The position numbers were made by a program, and so were the translations under genes. A DNA stretch of 64,000 nt, from NCBI RefSeq assembly GCF_003384935.1, contig NZ_QTTQ01000010.1, forward strand, positions 496,001-560,000. The letters run 5' to 3'. Below, piece by piece: positions 18,671-27,934 of this stretch (its first letter is position 1; each line of letters opens with the position of its first letter). The notes beneath the pieces were generated by a model. The model had not been told where the DNA came from, did not search any database, and was given only the letters and a program-made list of their open reading frames with translations. The DNA is from Lutibacter oceani. Lineage in GTDB: Bacteria > Bacteroidota > Bacteroidia > Flavobacteriales > Flavobacteriaceae.

Positions 18671-19234
18671 TTATTTTTTCGGGTTTTGGTAAATATAAAC
18701 TTCTGTTGCGCCTAAACCATACTTTTTAAACGAAGCTGCATAAGAATCAATATGATAGTTTTTAAATAAAAAATCCAATTCTGTTTTTAAAACTCCTGCT
18801 CCAACTCCGTGAATAAATACAATTTTAGGAATTCTATTTCTTATCGCGAATTCAATTTTATGTTTGGCAGTTTCAATTTGTAAATTCAACATATCATAAT
18901 TATCCATTCCTCGGGTAGATTCTGTAAGTTGATGAATATGCAAATCAACTTCCATTGGTTGTAATTTTTCTTCTTTTAGTGATGATTTAAATTTTGGAGC
19001 ATTTTTTTTATTTGAACTTTCATCAATTTTTTCTAACAAACTCTCATTTGAAATATCGCTATATTTTGAAAGTTCAGACTGACTTTCTTTAATTACAACC
19101 AATTCATTTGGTAAAAAATCAAAAGAAAACCCATCTGTAGTTTCTATAACAATTTTGTTTTGATAAACTGCAGTTACCTTACCTTTTATAATATCATCCA
19201 AAACCGCTACCATATCTCCAACTTTAAAACTCAT
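18671..19234 (-). CDS. Smr domain protein (MutS2 C-terminal-like)
   Basis: The 187-aa protein has an N-terminal SH3-like KOW-type segment (residues 1-50, GDMVAVLDDIIKGKVTAV), a charged linker, and a C-terminal Smr domain from about 95. The Smr marks are DLHIH at 97-101 and IHGVGAGVLK at 141-150. Smr domains are usually nucleases or nucleic-acid binding modules; DLHxH and HGxGxG are the proposed active residues. The protein lacks the MutS ATPase, so it is not a mismatch repair MutS despite common database names. Activity on RNA or DNA is inferred. Confidence 0.85.
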   Translation of the reverse strand: MSFKVGDMVAVLDDIIKGKVTAVYQNKIVIETTDGFSFDFLPNELVVIKESQSELSKYSDISNESLLEKIDESSNKKNAPKFKSSLKEEKLQPMEVDLHIHQLTESTRGMDNYDMLNLQIETAKHKIEFAIRNRIPKIVFIHGVGAGVLKTELDFLFKNYHIDSYAASFKKYGLGATEVYIYQNPKK

Positions 19235-19286
19235 TTCTTAACTTTTAAATAATTATTTGTAAATAATAAAACAACGCTATTAATTA

Positions 19287-19294
19287 TATATTTG
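19287..19294 (+). promoter_or_regulatory. Probable -7 promoter element (TATATTTG) of the ArsC-like gene
   Basis: Perfect TAnnTTTG match, 14 bp before the ATG at 19309. Confidence 0.45.
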
Positions 19295-19308
19295 TACAAA
19301 AATAGAAT

Positions 19309-19941
19309 ATGATTAAAACTGTGGCTACAAATACGGAACAATTTTTTAAAAAATCTTTTAACGATTTAAATATTGATGCAAATAGAATGGAATTATTAAA
19401 TGAAATTGCATTATTTATTTCAAATGAATTAAAAAATAAAACAAAGGTTAATTTAAATTTTATTTGTACCCACAATAGTAGAAGAAGTCAATTATCTCAG
19501 GTATGGGCTAGTTATGCGGCTTTTTACTATAAATTAAAAAATATTGATAGTTTTTCAGGTGGAACTGCAGTTACTGCATTTTATAGAAATACCGTTAAAA
19601 CACTGCAAGAAGTAGGTTTTAATTTTCAAATATTAGAATTCTCTCACCAAAACCCAGAGTATTTAATTAGTTATGAAAATTGTACAAAACCAATAATTGG
19701 ATTCTCAAAATTGTATGATGACGAGCACAATAAAAAACCTTTTATAGCAATTACAACCTGCTCTAATGCTGATGAAAATTGCCCATTTATTTCAGATGCT
19801 ATAAAACGTTTTCATTTACCCTTTAACGATCCTAAAAGTTCAGACGGCACTCCTCAGCAAGCTGAAAAATATAAAGAAGCGAGTAAACAAATTGCTGGTG
19901 AAATTCATTTTATCTTTAAAAGGGTAAAAGAACTTATTTAA
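19309..19941 (+). CDS. Arsenate-reductase-like low-molecular-weight phosphatase (thioredoxin-coupled ArsC type)
   Basis: The 210-aa protein has the phosphatase P-loop CTHNSRRS, i.e. C-x5-R with nucleophile C53 and R59, after a 50-residue N-terminal extension. It also has C151 and C158 in TTCSNADENCP, the same C-x6-C spacing as the redox pair C82/C89 of Staphylococcus aureus ArsC, and an Asp-Pro (D174-P175) at the catalytic acid position. The three-cysteine set supports a thioredoxin-coupled arsenate reductase mechanism rather than a plain tyrosine phosphatase. No arsR, acr3 or other ars gene is near, and an N-terminal extension of this length is not in classical ArsC, so a different physiological substrate is possible. 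Confidence 0.8.
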   Translation: MIKTVATNTEQFFKKSFNDLNIDANRMELLNEIALFISNELKNKTKVNLNFICTHNSRRSQLSQVWASYAAFYYKLKNIDSFSGGTAVTAFYRNTVKTLQEVGFNFQILEFSHQNPEYLISYENCTKPIIGFSKLYDDEHNKKPFIAITTCSNADENCPFISDAIKRFHLPFNDPKSSDGTPQQAEKYKEASKQIAGEIHFIFKRVKELI

Positions 19942-20041
19942 ATTTTATATTTTTAAAAAATAAATGCTGTATTTGGCATAATTTGAGAATAGCAAATGAA
20001 AATATGTTAAAATATTTTAGAACAAACCAACTAATAAATTA

Positions 20042-20437
20042 ATGAAATTAAAATATATAGTAATGTTATTGCTTTTTATGGTAATTGCATTATTATACTT
20101 TTTTATTAATCCAAGTGAAGTAAATTTTCTTCCAAAATGCCCTTTATATGTTTCTACAGGCATTTATTGTCCAGGATGTGGAAGCCAAAGAGCTACACAT
20201 AATTTATTAAATTTTAATTTTTTAGGTATCTTACAACAAAATGTATTGTACGCATTTGGTTTAGTGCTAATTACATACCATTTAATAGTAATAAGTTTAA
20301 ATACATTTTTAAATAAGAATTTTAAAAATTATTTATTCTACAAAAAAGTTCCTTTATTTATTTTAGCTATTATTATATTATTTTGGATTTTAAGAAACAT
20401 CCCGTATTATCCTTTTAATTTATTAGCGCCTCATTAA
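20042..20437 (+). CDS. DUF2752 membrane protein
   Basis: The 131-aa protein shows the DUF2752 core: CPLYVSTGIYCPGCGSQRA with C33, C43 and C46, after an N-terminal transmembrane helix (about 6-23). Two more hydrophobic helices follow (about 65-85 and 105-122). The Cys-rich loop CPGCG-xQR suggests metal binding or a redox role on one membrane face, but no function is established for the family. A PrsW-type protease gene starts 12 bp downstream, so the two are probably cotranscribed. Confidence 0.85.
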   Translation: MKLKYIVMLLLFMVIALLYFFINPSEVNFLPKCPLYVSTGIYCPGCGSQRATHNLLNFNFLGILQQNVLYAFGLVLITYHLIVISLNTFLNKNFKNYLFYKKVPLFILAIIILFWILRNIPYYPFNLLAPH

Positions 20438-20449
20438 AAATAAAAAAAT

Positions 20450-21124
20450 ATGAATTTATTAATTACTTCCTTGGCACCAGTTTTAATAGTAATAGTTTAT
20501 ATAAATGCCAAAGATAAATTTGAAAAAGAGTCGAAAAAAGCACTTTTTAAAAATTTTTTATTAGGTGCAATTGTGAGTGTTATCATAAGTTTTATTCTTT
20601 ATAACATTTACAATTCATATTTACCACAACCTGATGAATTTAGTGTACTAGACCAATTTATAAAAGCTTTTTTTGTAGTTGCTTTAATTGAAGAGTTTAG
20701 CAAATATTTAATTGTACGCTATTATGCTCAGCCAAAAAAGGGTTTTAACGAACCTTTTGATGGAATTATTTATGCTGTTATGGTTTCAATGGGTTTTGCA
20801 GCAGTCGAAAATATTTTTTATGTAATTGAAGGCGGATTACCAACTGCACTTTTAAGAGCTTTTACTGCTATACCTGCACACGCCACATTTGCAGTAATAA
20901 TGGGTTACTTTATGGGAAAAGCTAAATTTTCAAACAACAAAACTACATGGAATTTAATTGGATTAGGAGGTGCAATTTTATTTCACGGAGCTTATGACTT
21001 TTTTTTATTTATTAATTTTATTCCAGGAATTACAATAGGTGCATTTATTTCTTTAATTGTTGGAATTATTTTATCTAGAAAAGCAATTAAAATTCATCAG
21101 GATAACTCATATTTTAAACCATAA
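20450..21124 (+). CDS. PrsW-family intramembrane metalloprotease
   Basis: The 224-aa polytopic membrane protein has the conserved PrsW motifs: EE(F)xK at E81-E82, E120 with the following N (AAVENIFYV), H144 (AIPAHATFA), and H179 (LFHGAYDF). These glutamates and histidines form the presumed metal site in the membrane. Bacillus PrsW starts cleavage of the anti-sigma factor RsiW. Here a sigma factor and probable membrane regulator lie immediately downstream on the opposite strand, 13 bp away, so a link is tempting but only inferred; convergent orientation gives no evidence of coexpression. About seven hydrophobic segments are visible. Confidence 0.9.
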   Translation: MNLLITSLAPVLIVIVYINAKDKFEKESKKALFKNFLLGAIVSVIISFILYNIYNSYLPQPDEFSVLDQFIKAFFVVALIEEFSKYLIVRYYAQPKKGFNEPFDGIIYAVMVSMGFAAVENIFYVIEGGLPTALLRAFTAIPAHATFAVIMGYFMGKAKFSNNKTTWNLIGLGGAILFHGAYDFFLFINFIPGITIGAFISLIVGIILSRKAIKIHQDNSYFKP

Positions 21125-21137
21125 TAGCTTTTTGTCT

Positions 21138-21551
21138 TTAGTAATTATTATAAATATTTTTATTGAAGTATTTTTTAATATAAAGAAGTTGAAAGAGTAC
21201 CATAACTGAAAATAATACACAACTAAAAGTGAAAACAGTTGAAATTTTCACTTTTTCAAAGATGTTTATACCACTAAATTTATTAAGGTAAGAAATATCA
21301 ATTTTTGAAAATATAGCTGAACTTTCCATATTTACTGTTAACAAAATTCCAAACAGCACAATTAAAGAAATTGCCATAATAAACCAACTTGATTTTGAAA
21401 TTAATGGTTTATAAATAATCGCTTTGCTTTTACTATTTTCAAGTGCTATTGCATCCATTATATTACTAACAAATTTTTCTGAAGGAGACTCTAAACTTGC
21501 CTCTTTCAAAATATATTTTGCAAATTCCTCTGTATTTTTATCTTGCTTCAT
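21138..21551 (-). CDS. Small membrane protein after a sigma factor gene, probable anti-sigma factor
   Basis: The 137-aa protein has an N-terminal cytosolic part of about 55 residues (EEFAKYILKEASLESPSEKFVSN), a membrane helix (about 56-73), a short external loop and a second helix (about 104-124). Its ATG overlaps the stop of the sigma factor gene by 4 bp, the usual arrangement for a sigma/anti-sigma pair. No HxxxCxxC zinc anti-sigma motif exists. The N-terminal part matches the short, Lys/Glu-rich beginning of uncharacterised bacteroidetal proteins that sit next to ECF sigma genes. Anti-sigma function is inferred from position and topology. Confidence 0.6.
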   Translation of the reverse strand: MKQDKNTEEFAKYILKEASLESPSEKFVSNIMDAIALENSKSKAIIYKPLISKSSWFIMAISLIVLFGILLTVNMESSAIFSKIDISYLNKFSGINIFEKVKISTVFTFSCVLFSVMVLFQLLYIKKYFNKNIYNNY

Positions 21552-22123
21552 CTTAAATTTATTGTTCTTGGTTCAATAACATTTTTTAACAGCGTAAATA
21601 ATTTTTTTCTAGATCTAAACAACTTCACTTTAATATTGTCTAAACTTAAATTTACAACTTTTGAAATTTCTTTTAAAGGTAATTCCTCAAAATAATAAAG
21701 TGTTAATATTACTTGTTCGTCTTCATTAAGCCTCAATAATGCATCGTTAATTACTTTTCTTCTCTCCTTTTCTTCTAAATATTTTAATACATCTTGTATA
21801 CTTCCCATATCTCCCTCATTAAATTCATCAATATTTTCCGAATTAATTTGTCTTTTATTTCTTTTAACAACATCTAAACTAGCATAATAACCTATTTTAT
21901 ATATCCAAGTTGAAAATTTAGATTCACCTTTAAAATTTTTTAAATTCGTATAGGCCTTCACAAAAACATCTTGCGAAATTTCTTCTGCTTCTTCTCTATT
22001 TTTTACAATCCTAATAATTAATGTAAACACCATATGTTTATACCTTTCAACAAGAAAGGCAAAAGCGTTCACGTTTCCGTTCAACGTTTCATTTATATAG
22101 TACTCGTCAGGTTTGGTGTTCAT
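21548..22123 (-). CDS. RNA polymerase ECF-type sigma-70 factor
   Basis: The 191-aa sequence contains sigma region 2 (about 18-90; YKHMVFTLIIRIVKNREEAEEISQDVFVKAY and the -10 recognition stretch STWIYKIGYYASLDVVKR) and region 4 (about 125-180; LNEDEQVILTLYYFEELPLKEIS with the helix-turn-helix). Regions 1 and 3 are missing, as in ECF sigma factors. The gene overlaps the downstream membrane protein gene by 4 bp. The divergent small membrane protein gene at 22262 shares a 138-bp intergenic region with it. Regulon and signal are not visible. Confidence 0.93.
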   Translation of the reverse strand: MNTKPDEYYINETLNGNVNAFAFLVERYKHMVFTLIIRIVKNREEAEEISQDVFVKAYTNLKNFKGESKFSTWIYKIGYYASLDVVKRNKRQINSENIDEFNEGDMGSIQDVLKYLEEKERRKVINDALLRLNEDEQVILTLYYFEELPLKEISKVVNLSLDNIKVKLFRSRKKLFTLLKNVIEPRTINLR

Positions 22124-22261
22124 TTTAAAGGTTTGACGATTTTTTTTCTAAGTTGGTTACAAATTAGTGTATTTAAATTTAATTATTATTTTTTGTAACC
22201 AAGCATAAACATTCATCGTCCTACTATTTGAAACACATTAAAAACTAAAATTTAATTTAAT

Positions 22262-22621
22262 ATGGAAGCAGTACTTGTATTTATATCACTATTTGTAGTG
22301 GTTTTCGGAATTTTTTATTTACACTATTCAACTAGAAACAAAGAGCGATTGGCATTAATTGACAAAGGTGCAGATGCCAGTATATTTTTTAGTGCTAAAG
22401 CTGCACAAAAAAAATCTACTGTACCATTATGGAAAGTGCTAATTTTAAACTTAGCAGTTTTATTAATGGGTATTGGATCTGGAATCTTTATTGGCTCAAT
22501 ATTAGAGGCTTACACTTTAATTGAAAATGGAGTTGCGTATGCTGGTTCAATATTTTTATTCGCAGGAATTGGTTTATTTGTAGGATTTACATTGTCTAAA
22601 AAATTAGTAGAAAAAGAATAA
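22262..22621 (+). CDS. Small membrane protein (DUF6249-like)
   Basis: The 119-aa protein has an N-terminal helix (2-21), the conserved cytosolic segment YSTRNKERLALIDKGADAS, and two C-terminal helices (about 58-80 and 90-112). This pattern matches DUF6249-type proteins, which in Bacteroidota are frequently encoded next to ECF sigma factor genes. It is divergent from the sigma operon and probably its target or partner, which is inference from position. No enzymatic motif. A strong terminator follows. Confidence 0.7.
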   Translation: MEAVLVFISLFVVVFGIFYLHYSTRNKERLALIDKGADASIFFSAKAAQKKSTVPLWKVLILNLAVLLMGIGSGIFIGSILEAYTLIENGVAYAGSIFLFAGIGLFVGFTLSKKLVEKE

Positions 22622-22641
22622 TACATTTAATTATTCAACAT

Positions 22642-22672
22642 AAAAAAAGCACCTAAATTAGGTGCTTTTTTT
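22642..22672. terminator. Bidirectional terminator between the DUF6249-like gene and folE
   Basis: Stem GCACCT / AGGTGC (extended by A:T pairs) with an AAATT centre, preceded by seven A and followed by seven T, so it works for both convergent genes. Confidence 0.85.
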
Positions 22673-22693
22673 ATGTTTTTTAAATACTATTTT

Positions 22694-23380
22694 CTATTCA
22701 AAATCAGTATCCATTTTTATATAATCTAAAAACTCTCTTCTAACTTCTTTATCTTTGAATTTACCTCCAAACTCAGAAGTTACTGTACTACTTTCAATAT
22801 CACGAACTCCACGAGAATTTACACATAAATGTTTAGCGTCTATAACACAAGCAACATCTTCAGTTCCTAATGCTTTTTGTAAAGCTTGTACAACTTGCAT
22901 TGTTAAACGCTCTTGAACTTGTGGGCGTTTTGCAAAATAGTCAACAATTCTGTTCATTTTAGACAAACCAATAACGTTACCATTTGATATATAAGCTACG
23001 TGAGCTCTACCAACAATTGGCAATAAGTGATGTTCGCAAGTAGAATAAACCGTAATGTTTTTTTCTACTAGCATTTCACCATATTTATAGTTATTATCAA
23101 ACGTTGATAATTTTGGTTTATTTGCAGGATTTAAACCGCTAAATAACTCATTTACAAACGCTTTAGCAACTCTACGAGGTGTACCTTTTATACTATCATC
23201 CTCCAAATCCATTCCTAAAGCATCTAAAATATCTCTTATATTTGCTTCAATTCTGTCCCTTTTTTCTGCATCAGAAATATCAAAAGCATCAGCTCTTAAA
23301 GGTGTTTTAGCAGAAGACCCAACGTGGTCATCTCCTATTTCATCAATTTTATTTGTCATTATGTCTTTACCTTCAAACAT
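22694..23380 (-). CDS. folE: GTP cyclohydrolase I
   Basis: FolE converts GTP to 7,8-dihydroneopterin triphosphate, the first step of folate and tetrahydropterin synthesis. In the 228-aa protein the zinc ligands are C115, H118 (STCEHHLLPIVGRAHVAYI) and C186 (HLCVNSRGVRD). GLSKMNRIV and VQERLT are also diagnostic. An N-terminal extension of about 40 residues (IGDDHVGSSAKTPLRADAF) is usual in Flavobacteriaceae. Start at 23380 is taken; M8 is an alternative. The gene is the last of a minus-strand run, but 43 bp and a TAATTTTG motif separate it from hisS, so it may have its own promoter. Confidence 0.95.
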   Translation of the reverse strand: MFEGKDIMTNKIDEIGDDHVGSSAKTPLRADAFDISDAEKRDRIEANIRDILDALGMDLEDDSIKGTPRRVAKAFVNELFSGLNPANKPKLSTFDNNYKYGEMLVEKNITVYSTCEHHLLPIVGRAHVAYISNGNVIGLSKMNRIVDYFAKRPQVQERLTMQVVQALQKALGTEDVACVIDAKHLCVNSRGVRDIESSTVTSEFGGKFKDKEVRREFLDYIKMDTDFE

Positions 23381-23398
23381 TATCTAATCTTTAGCCCG

Positions 23399-23406
23399 CA
23401 AAATTA
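23399..23406 (-). promoter_or_regulatory. Probable -7 promoter element (TAATTTTG) of folE
   Basis: Perfect TAnnTTTG on the minus strand, 18 bp before the folE start. Confidence 0.4.
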
Positions 23407-23423
23407 CAACTTTGTTTTTAAAA

Positions 23424-24794
23424 TTATAGTGTGATTTCAAGTAATTCTTGTAAACTACATACTTGTTGATCACCAGTTTGCATATTTTTTAATGTATAAT
23501 TATTTTTTTCTATTTCATTTGAACCAACAATTACAACAAAAGGAATCTCTCTCCTATTTGCATAATTCATCTGTTTTTTCATTTTCGCACTATCTGGATA
23601 TAATTCAGATTTAATATTATTTTTCCTTAATTCAGTCAAAGCTTTCATACAAAATGCAGCTTCTTTTTCACCAAAATTGATGAATAACACTTTAGGTTTA
23701 GGTAACTCTACTACATCAAATAAATTTAATTCTTCTAAAACCAAATAAATACGATCTAAACCAAATGAAATACCAACACCACTTACATCTTTTAAACCAA
23801 AAATACCAGTTAAGTCGTCATATCTTCCACCACCACCAATGGAACCCATTGCAACTCCTTTTGGTGCAGAAACTTCATAAATAGCTCCTGTATAATAGTT
23901 TAAACCACGTGCTAAGGTTACATCTAAATCTAAATTAGCTGACGCTAATCCTAACGCTTCAATATTATTTACTACAAAACGTAAATCTTCAACACCTTTT
24001 AAACCCTCTTCAGATTCCACTAATAATGCTTCAAGTTGATTTAATTTTTCCTGATTACTACCATTAAAATTAAAAAGTGGCTGCACTTTTTTTATAGCTT
24101 CTTCAGAAATTCCTTTACTCAACATTTCTTTAGTCACTCCTTCTGCTCCAATTTTATCTAACTTATCAAGTGCAACAGTAAAATCAATTAATTTGTCTTT
24201 TGCACCAATAATTTCAGCAATCCCTGCTAAAATTTTTCGATTATTAAGTTTTATAGTCGTACCAACTAACTTTAACTTACTAAAAACAGCATCATATAAT
24301 TGTACAAATTCAACTTCCTGCCATAATCCTTTACTCCCAACAACATCTGCATCGCATTGATAAAATTCTCTAAAACGACCTTTTTGTGGTCGGTCTGCAC
24401 GCCAAACCGGTTGCATTTGGTAGCGCTTAAAAGGAAATTCAATTTCATTTTGATGTTGTACTACATAACGTGCAAAAGGTACTGTGAGGTCGTAACGAAG
24501 GGCTTTTTCAGATATTTTTGCAGTTACTTTTAAACTGTCTTTTGAAGTCAATAAACTATCATCAACTTTGTTTAAATAATCCCCCGAATTCAATATTTTA
24601 AAAATTAAGCGATCACCTTCTTCACCATATTTCCCCATTAAAGTTGAAGAATTTTCGAATGATGGTGTTTCAATTGGTTGAAATCCATACACTTCAAAAA
24701 CTTCTTTTATGGTTGAAAAAATATAGTTTCTTTTAGCTACTTCGGTAGGTGAAAAATCACGAGTTCCTTTTGGTATGCTTGGTTTTTGTGCCAT
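23424..24794 (-). CDS. hisS: Histidine--tRNA ligase
   Basis: This class II synthetase charges tRNA-His. In the 456-aa protein the class II motif 2 is [12 protein letters not shown] followed by [19 protein letters not shown]; the histidine-specific motifs [11 protein letters not shown] and [12 protein letters not shown], and motif 3 [11 protein letters not shown], are all present. A C-terminal anticodon-binding domain covers about 365-456. Length is in the normal range for the bacteroidetal form. It is followed by folE and preceded by a small membrane protein gene on the same strand. Confidence 0.97.
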   Translation of the reverse strand: MAQKPSIPKGTRDFSPTEVAKRNYIFSTIKEVFEVYGFQPIETPSFENSSTLMGKYGEEGDRLIFKILNSGDYLNKVDDSLLTSKDSLKVTAKISEKALRYDLTVPFARYVVQHQNEIEFPFKRYQMQPVWRADRPQKGRFREFYQCDADVVGSKGLWQEVEFVQLYDAVFSKLKLVGTTIKLNNRKILAGIAEIIGAKDKLIDFTVALDKLDKIGAEGVTKEMLSKGISEEAIKKVQPLFNFNGSNQEKLNQLEALLVESEEGLKGVEDLRFVVNNIEALGLASANLDLDVTLARGLNYYTGAIYEVSAPKGVAMGSIGGGGRYDDLTGIFGLKDVSGVGISFGLDRIYLVLEELNLFDVVELPKPKVLFINFGEKEAAFCMKALTELRKNNIKSELYPDSAKMKKQMNYANRREIPFVVIVGSNEIEKNNYTLKNMQTGDQQVCSLQELLEITL

Positions 24795-24837
24795 TTTTAA
24801 AAATTAGTTTGCAAATATCTAAAAATTATAAAACTAA

Positions 24838-25314
24838 TTAAAGCTTTTCTAACATTGATTTTTCTTTAGATGTAAGAGGTACGTCATTTTCAAACTTACT
24901 TTTGGTAGGAAATATTACTAACATCATAAAAACTAAAATACCTACTAAAATAAAATAAAAGCTATTATTTGACTGCATTGCGAAGAAAATACACATAAAA
25001 GCAGGAAATTCTAACATAGCCAATCTAAAAATATGCGCGGTACTAAATTTTATTGATTTTTGCATTAAATCTGCATTATCAGAAATTTGTTTTAAAAGAC
25101 TTGAATATAAATATTTACTTGCCATATTACCTGCAAAAGCAATTATTATTGCTAAAAACAAGAAAGGTTTATCATCTTCATAAGAAAAAAACATCACATC
25201 TTTTGCCTTAAAAGCAACGTAAGCAGCAAATATTAAAAGTCCGGCTAACAAAGCAATGTGTATAATTTGTAACGATTTTATAAAATCTTTTGGTTGTTGG
25301 TTAGTATAACTCAT
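24838..25314 (-). CDS. Uncharacterised four-helix membrane protein
   Basis: The 158-aa protein has four hydrophobic helices (about 16-36, 47-65, 91-108 and 113-130) and short charged ends. The second helix is preceded by KDVMFFSYEDDKPF. I recognise no characterised family; similar short membrane proteins are found in Flavobacteriaceae between hisS and kdsB. No catalytic motif or signal peptide is visible. It starts 16 bp after the kdsB stop on the same strand, so it is likely part of the nadC-yihY-kdsB run. Confidence 0.65.
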   Translation of the reverse strand: MSYTNQQPKDFIKSLQIIHIALLAGLLIFAAYVAFKAKDVMFFSYEDDKPFLFLAIIIAFAGNMASKYLYSSLLKQISDNADLMQKSIKFSTAHIFRLAMLEFPAFMCIFFAMQSNNSFYFILVGILVFMMLVIFPTKSKFENDVPLTSKEKSMLEKL

Positions 25315-25330
25315 TTGTATTATTTATAAA

Positions 25331-26065
25331 TTAATTATTACTTTGAAAAATTGCTCTGGCTTTTTCTAAATCTTCCGGAGTATCAATTCCAATTGCAATT
25401 TGATTGGTTTCTACCATTTTTACATTAAAGCCATGTGCCAAAAAACGAAGATTTTCTAATTTTTCTGCAGCTTCCAATTGATTAACAGGTAATTTAGTAA
25501 ACTTTAGCAACGCCTCTTTTCTAAATGCATAAATTCCAATATGTTTATAATAAACTGCTTTAGATAAGTCTCTCGCATAAGGAATTGGAGAACGCGAAAA
25601 ATACATTGCAAAATTATTTTCGTTACAAACTACTTTAACATTGTTTGGATTGTTGACCTCATCCAAATCATCTATTTTTATTTTTAATGAAGCAATAGCT
25701 ATTTGCTTATTAACATCCAATTTAAAAACGTTTAAAAGGTTTTTAAGAGGTTCTGTTTGTGTAAAAGGTTCATCACCTTGAACATTTACAACAATATCTA
25801 CCTCCAAATTTTCAACTGCTTCAGCAATTCTATCACTTCCAGATTCGTGTTCTTTTATACTTTTTATTGCTTTACCTCCATTTGATATAATTTCATTAAA
25901 AATAATATCGCTATCTGTAACCACGTATACCTCATCAAATAAATTAGCATTTTTTGTTGCTTCATAGGTTCTTAAAATAACCGATTTACCGGCTAAATCT
26001 TTCATTAATTTACCTGGAAATCGACTTGCTTCATACCTGGCAGGTATCATTGCTATAATTTTCAT
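25331..26065 (-). CDS. kdsB: 3-deoxy-manno-octulosonate cytidylyltransferase
   Basis: KdsB activates Kdo with CTP to give CMP-Kdo for the inner core of lipopolysaccharide. The 244-aa sequence begins with the nucleotide-binding [16 protein letters not shown] (residues 5-20) and has the conserved [12 protein letters not shown] and VNVQGDEPF (metal-binding Asp), and the C-terminal LRFLAHG and TPEDLEKA. Length is typical (about 245). The start overlaps the yihY-like gene stop by 4 bp, indicating coupled translation. Confidence 0.95.
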   Translation of the reverse strand: MKIIAMIPARYEASRFPGKLMKDLAGKSVILRTYEATKNANLFDEVYVVTDSDIIFNEIISNGGKAIKSIKEHESGSDRIAEAVENLEVDIVVNVQGDEPFTQTEPLKNLLNVFKLDVNKQIAIASLKIKIDDLDEVNNPNNVKVVCNENNFAMYFSRSPIPYARDLSKAVYYKHIGIYAFRKEALLKFTKLPVNQLEAAEKLENLRFLAHGFNVKMVETNQIAIGIDTPEDLEKARAIFQSNN

Positions 26066-27000
26066 AAATTTTCTTCTTTATAATAATGAAATCTTCTTAG
26101 ACGACTTATACTGGCATTTAATTCAAAACCTAACAATAAAATTATGGAATTTAACCAAACAAAAAGCATTAGGATTAGTAAGGTACCGATGGAGCCATAC
26201 AACTCGTTATAAGTTGCAAACTTTAATACATAAATAGCAAACAATTTAAACATAAGTATTGTTAATAATGTAGTTAAAATTGAACCTGGTGTAAAAAAGG
26301 AATAGTGCTTAACCTCCTTAGTTCCATATTTATATAAGAATGAAACTGAAACAAAAACAAGTATTACAAAAAATAAAAACTGACCTTTTTCAATCCAAAA
26401 AAGATCATCTTTTAACCACCCTTTAGATTTTAAATTTTCAATTCCTATTTCAAAATAAACAATTATTGCAACAGTTACAATTAACGTTATTGCCAATAAA
26501 ATAGACATTCCCATTGATATAAAATACTGTCGTAAAATATTACGCATTTCTGTTACATGATACGAATATTCGAAGCCTCCTAAAATTGCGTTAACTCCGT
26601 TAGTCATTAAAAAAATTGAGGCTATAAATCCAAATGAAAGTAAACCGCTGTATTTAGTATTTGCTATATCATTTATAACTTCGTGAACCGTTTCCGCTGT
26701 ATTTGGAGGTAATAATTGTTCAATCATAACTAAAAAATCATCTTGAAAACCTTCAATTGGAACATATGGAATAAGTGTTAAAATAAATAAAATAAATGGA
26801 AATAATGCCATAAAAAAACTAAAAGCAATCCCTCCAGCTCTTGATGTTAAGGCTCCTTTTACAATACCAATAATATACATTTCAATAATATCATAGAGTG
26901 ACATCCCTTGTAAACCTGGTATTTTAATTTTTTTACCAAGTTTAACCAACCAATTAATTATTGGTATTTTTTCAAGGCTATCTTCTATTGGTTTGGTCAT
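26062..27000 (-). CDS. YihY/BrkB-family inner-membrane protein
   Basis: The 312-aa polytopic protein carries the YihY/virulence-factor BrkB domain: [28 protein letters not shown] near residues 50-75, LPPNTAETV, and [31 protein letters not shown] in the last helices. About six transmembrane segments are visible. The family was once mistaken for RNase BN; its function is unknown, with transport suggested. The gene overlaps kdsB by 4 bp and touches nadC by 1 bp, so the three form an operon. Confidence 0.9.
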   Translation of the reverse strand: MTKPIEDSLEKIPIINWLVKLGKKIKIPGLQGMSLYDIIEMYIIGIVKGALTSRAGGIAFSFFMALFPFILFILTLIPYVPIEGFQDDFLVMIEQLLPPNTAETVHEVINDIANTKYSGLLSFGFIASIFLMTNGVNAILGGFEYSYHVTEMRNILRQYFISMGMSILLAITLIVTVAIIVYFEIGIENLKSKGWLKDDLFWIEKGQFLFFVILVFVSVSFLYKYGTKEVKHYSFFTPGSILTTLLTILMFKLFAIYVLKFATYNELYGSIGTLLILMLFVWLNSIILLLGFELNASISRLRRFHYYKEENL

Positions 27001-27857
27001 TAAACAGCTTTTAAGCTTAAATCCATATTATAAACAGAATGTGTTAACGCACCTGAAGAAATATAATTAACACCACATTCAGCATATTTTTTGGCTGTTT
27101 CTAAATTTATACCTCCTGAAGATTCAGTTTGACATTGATCTCCAATTAATTTAACGGCTTCTTTGGTTTCATCATAATCAAAATTGTCAATTAAAATACG
27201 ATGAACTCCTCCAACAGCTAAAATTTCTTCAATCTCTTCCATACTTCTGGCTTCAACAATTATCTTTAAATCTAAGTTATTATCTATTAAATATTGCTGT
27301 GTTTTTAATATTGCTTTCTTAACTCCACCACAAAAGTCTATATGATTGTCTTTTAACATAATCATATCATACAAAGCAAATCGATGGTTTTCTCCGCCAC
27401 CAATTACAACAGCCCATTTTTCAATAGCTCTAATTCCCGGAGTGGTTTTTCTGGTATCCAATACTTTTGTTCCTGTTCCTTCCAATAACCTTGCAAATTG
27501 GTTGGTTTTTGTTGCAATAGCACTCATACGTTGCATTACATTTAAAACCAAACGCTCCGCTTTTAAAATTGACTGTGATTTTCCTGAAACATAAAAAACA
27601 ATATCGCCATAACTTACAAATTCTCCATCATTTATTAATGTTTCAACCTCCATATCGGCGTCTACATACTCAAAAATTTTCTTTGCCATTTCCACCCCCG
27701 CAATAATTCCATCTTCTTTAACTAACAATTTAGCTTTTCCCATAGCATCTTCAGGAATACAGGCTAATGAACTATGATCTCCCTCTCCAACATCTTCTCT
27801 AATTGCATTTGAAATAATAATTTCAAGTTCTTTTTTAAATTGTTTTTTACTTATCAT
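27000..27857 (-). CDS. nadC: Nicotinate-nucleotide pyrophosphorylase (carboxylating)
   Basis: NadC joins quinolinate and PRPP to nicotinate mononucleotide in de novo NAD synthesis. The 285-aa form from 27857 (MISKKQFKKELE) is chosen; an ATG six codons upstream at 27875 is possible. Diagnostic motifs are REDVGEGDHSS, ERLVLNVMQRMSAIAT, TRKTTPGIRAIEKWAVVIGGG, MLKDNHI, VEARSMEEIEE and SSGGINLETAKKYAECGV. The last codons overlap the yihY-like start by 1 bp. This is the first gene of the nadC-yihY-kdsB run. Confidence 0.95.
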   Translation of the reverse strand: MISKKQFKKELEIIISNAIREDVGEGDHSSLACIPEDAMGKAKLLVKEDGIIAGVEMAKKIFEYVDADMEVETLINDGEFVSYGDIVFYVSGKSQSILKAERLVLNVMQRMSAIATKTNQFARLLEGTGTKVLDTRKTTPGIRAIEKWAVVIGGGENHRFALYDMIMLKDNHIDFCGGVKKAILKTQQYLIDNNLDLKIIVEARSMEEIEEILAVGGVHRILIDNFDYDETKEAVKLIGDQCQTESSGGINLETAKKYAECGVNYISSGALTHSVYNMDLSLKAV

Positions 27858-27922
27858 TGTATGCTTTATTTTCAAACAAAAATAACTTTTTTATTTTCAA
27901 AAAATTCATCTTTAATTCTTTT

Positions 27923-27930
27923 TATATTTG
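27923..27930 (+). promoter_or_regulatory. Probable -7 promoter element (TATATTTG) of the rlmH operon
   Basis: Perfect TAnnTTTG, only 4 bp before the rlmH ATG, predicting a leaderless transcript. Confidence 0.45.
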
Positions 27931-27934
27931 CTGA

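Noticed and set aside
18671-19234. DNA mismatch repair MutS, a common database name for this gene
   Set aside because: The protein has only the KOW-like and Smr segments; the MutS ATPase and clamp domains are absent.
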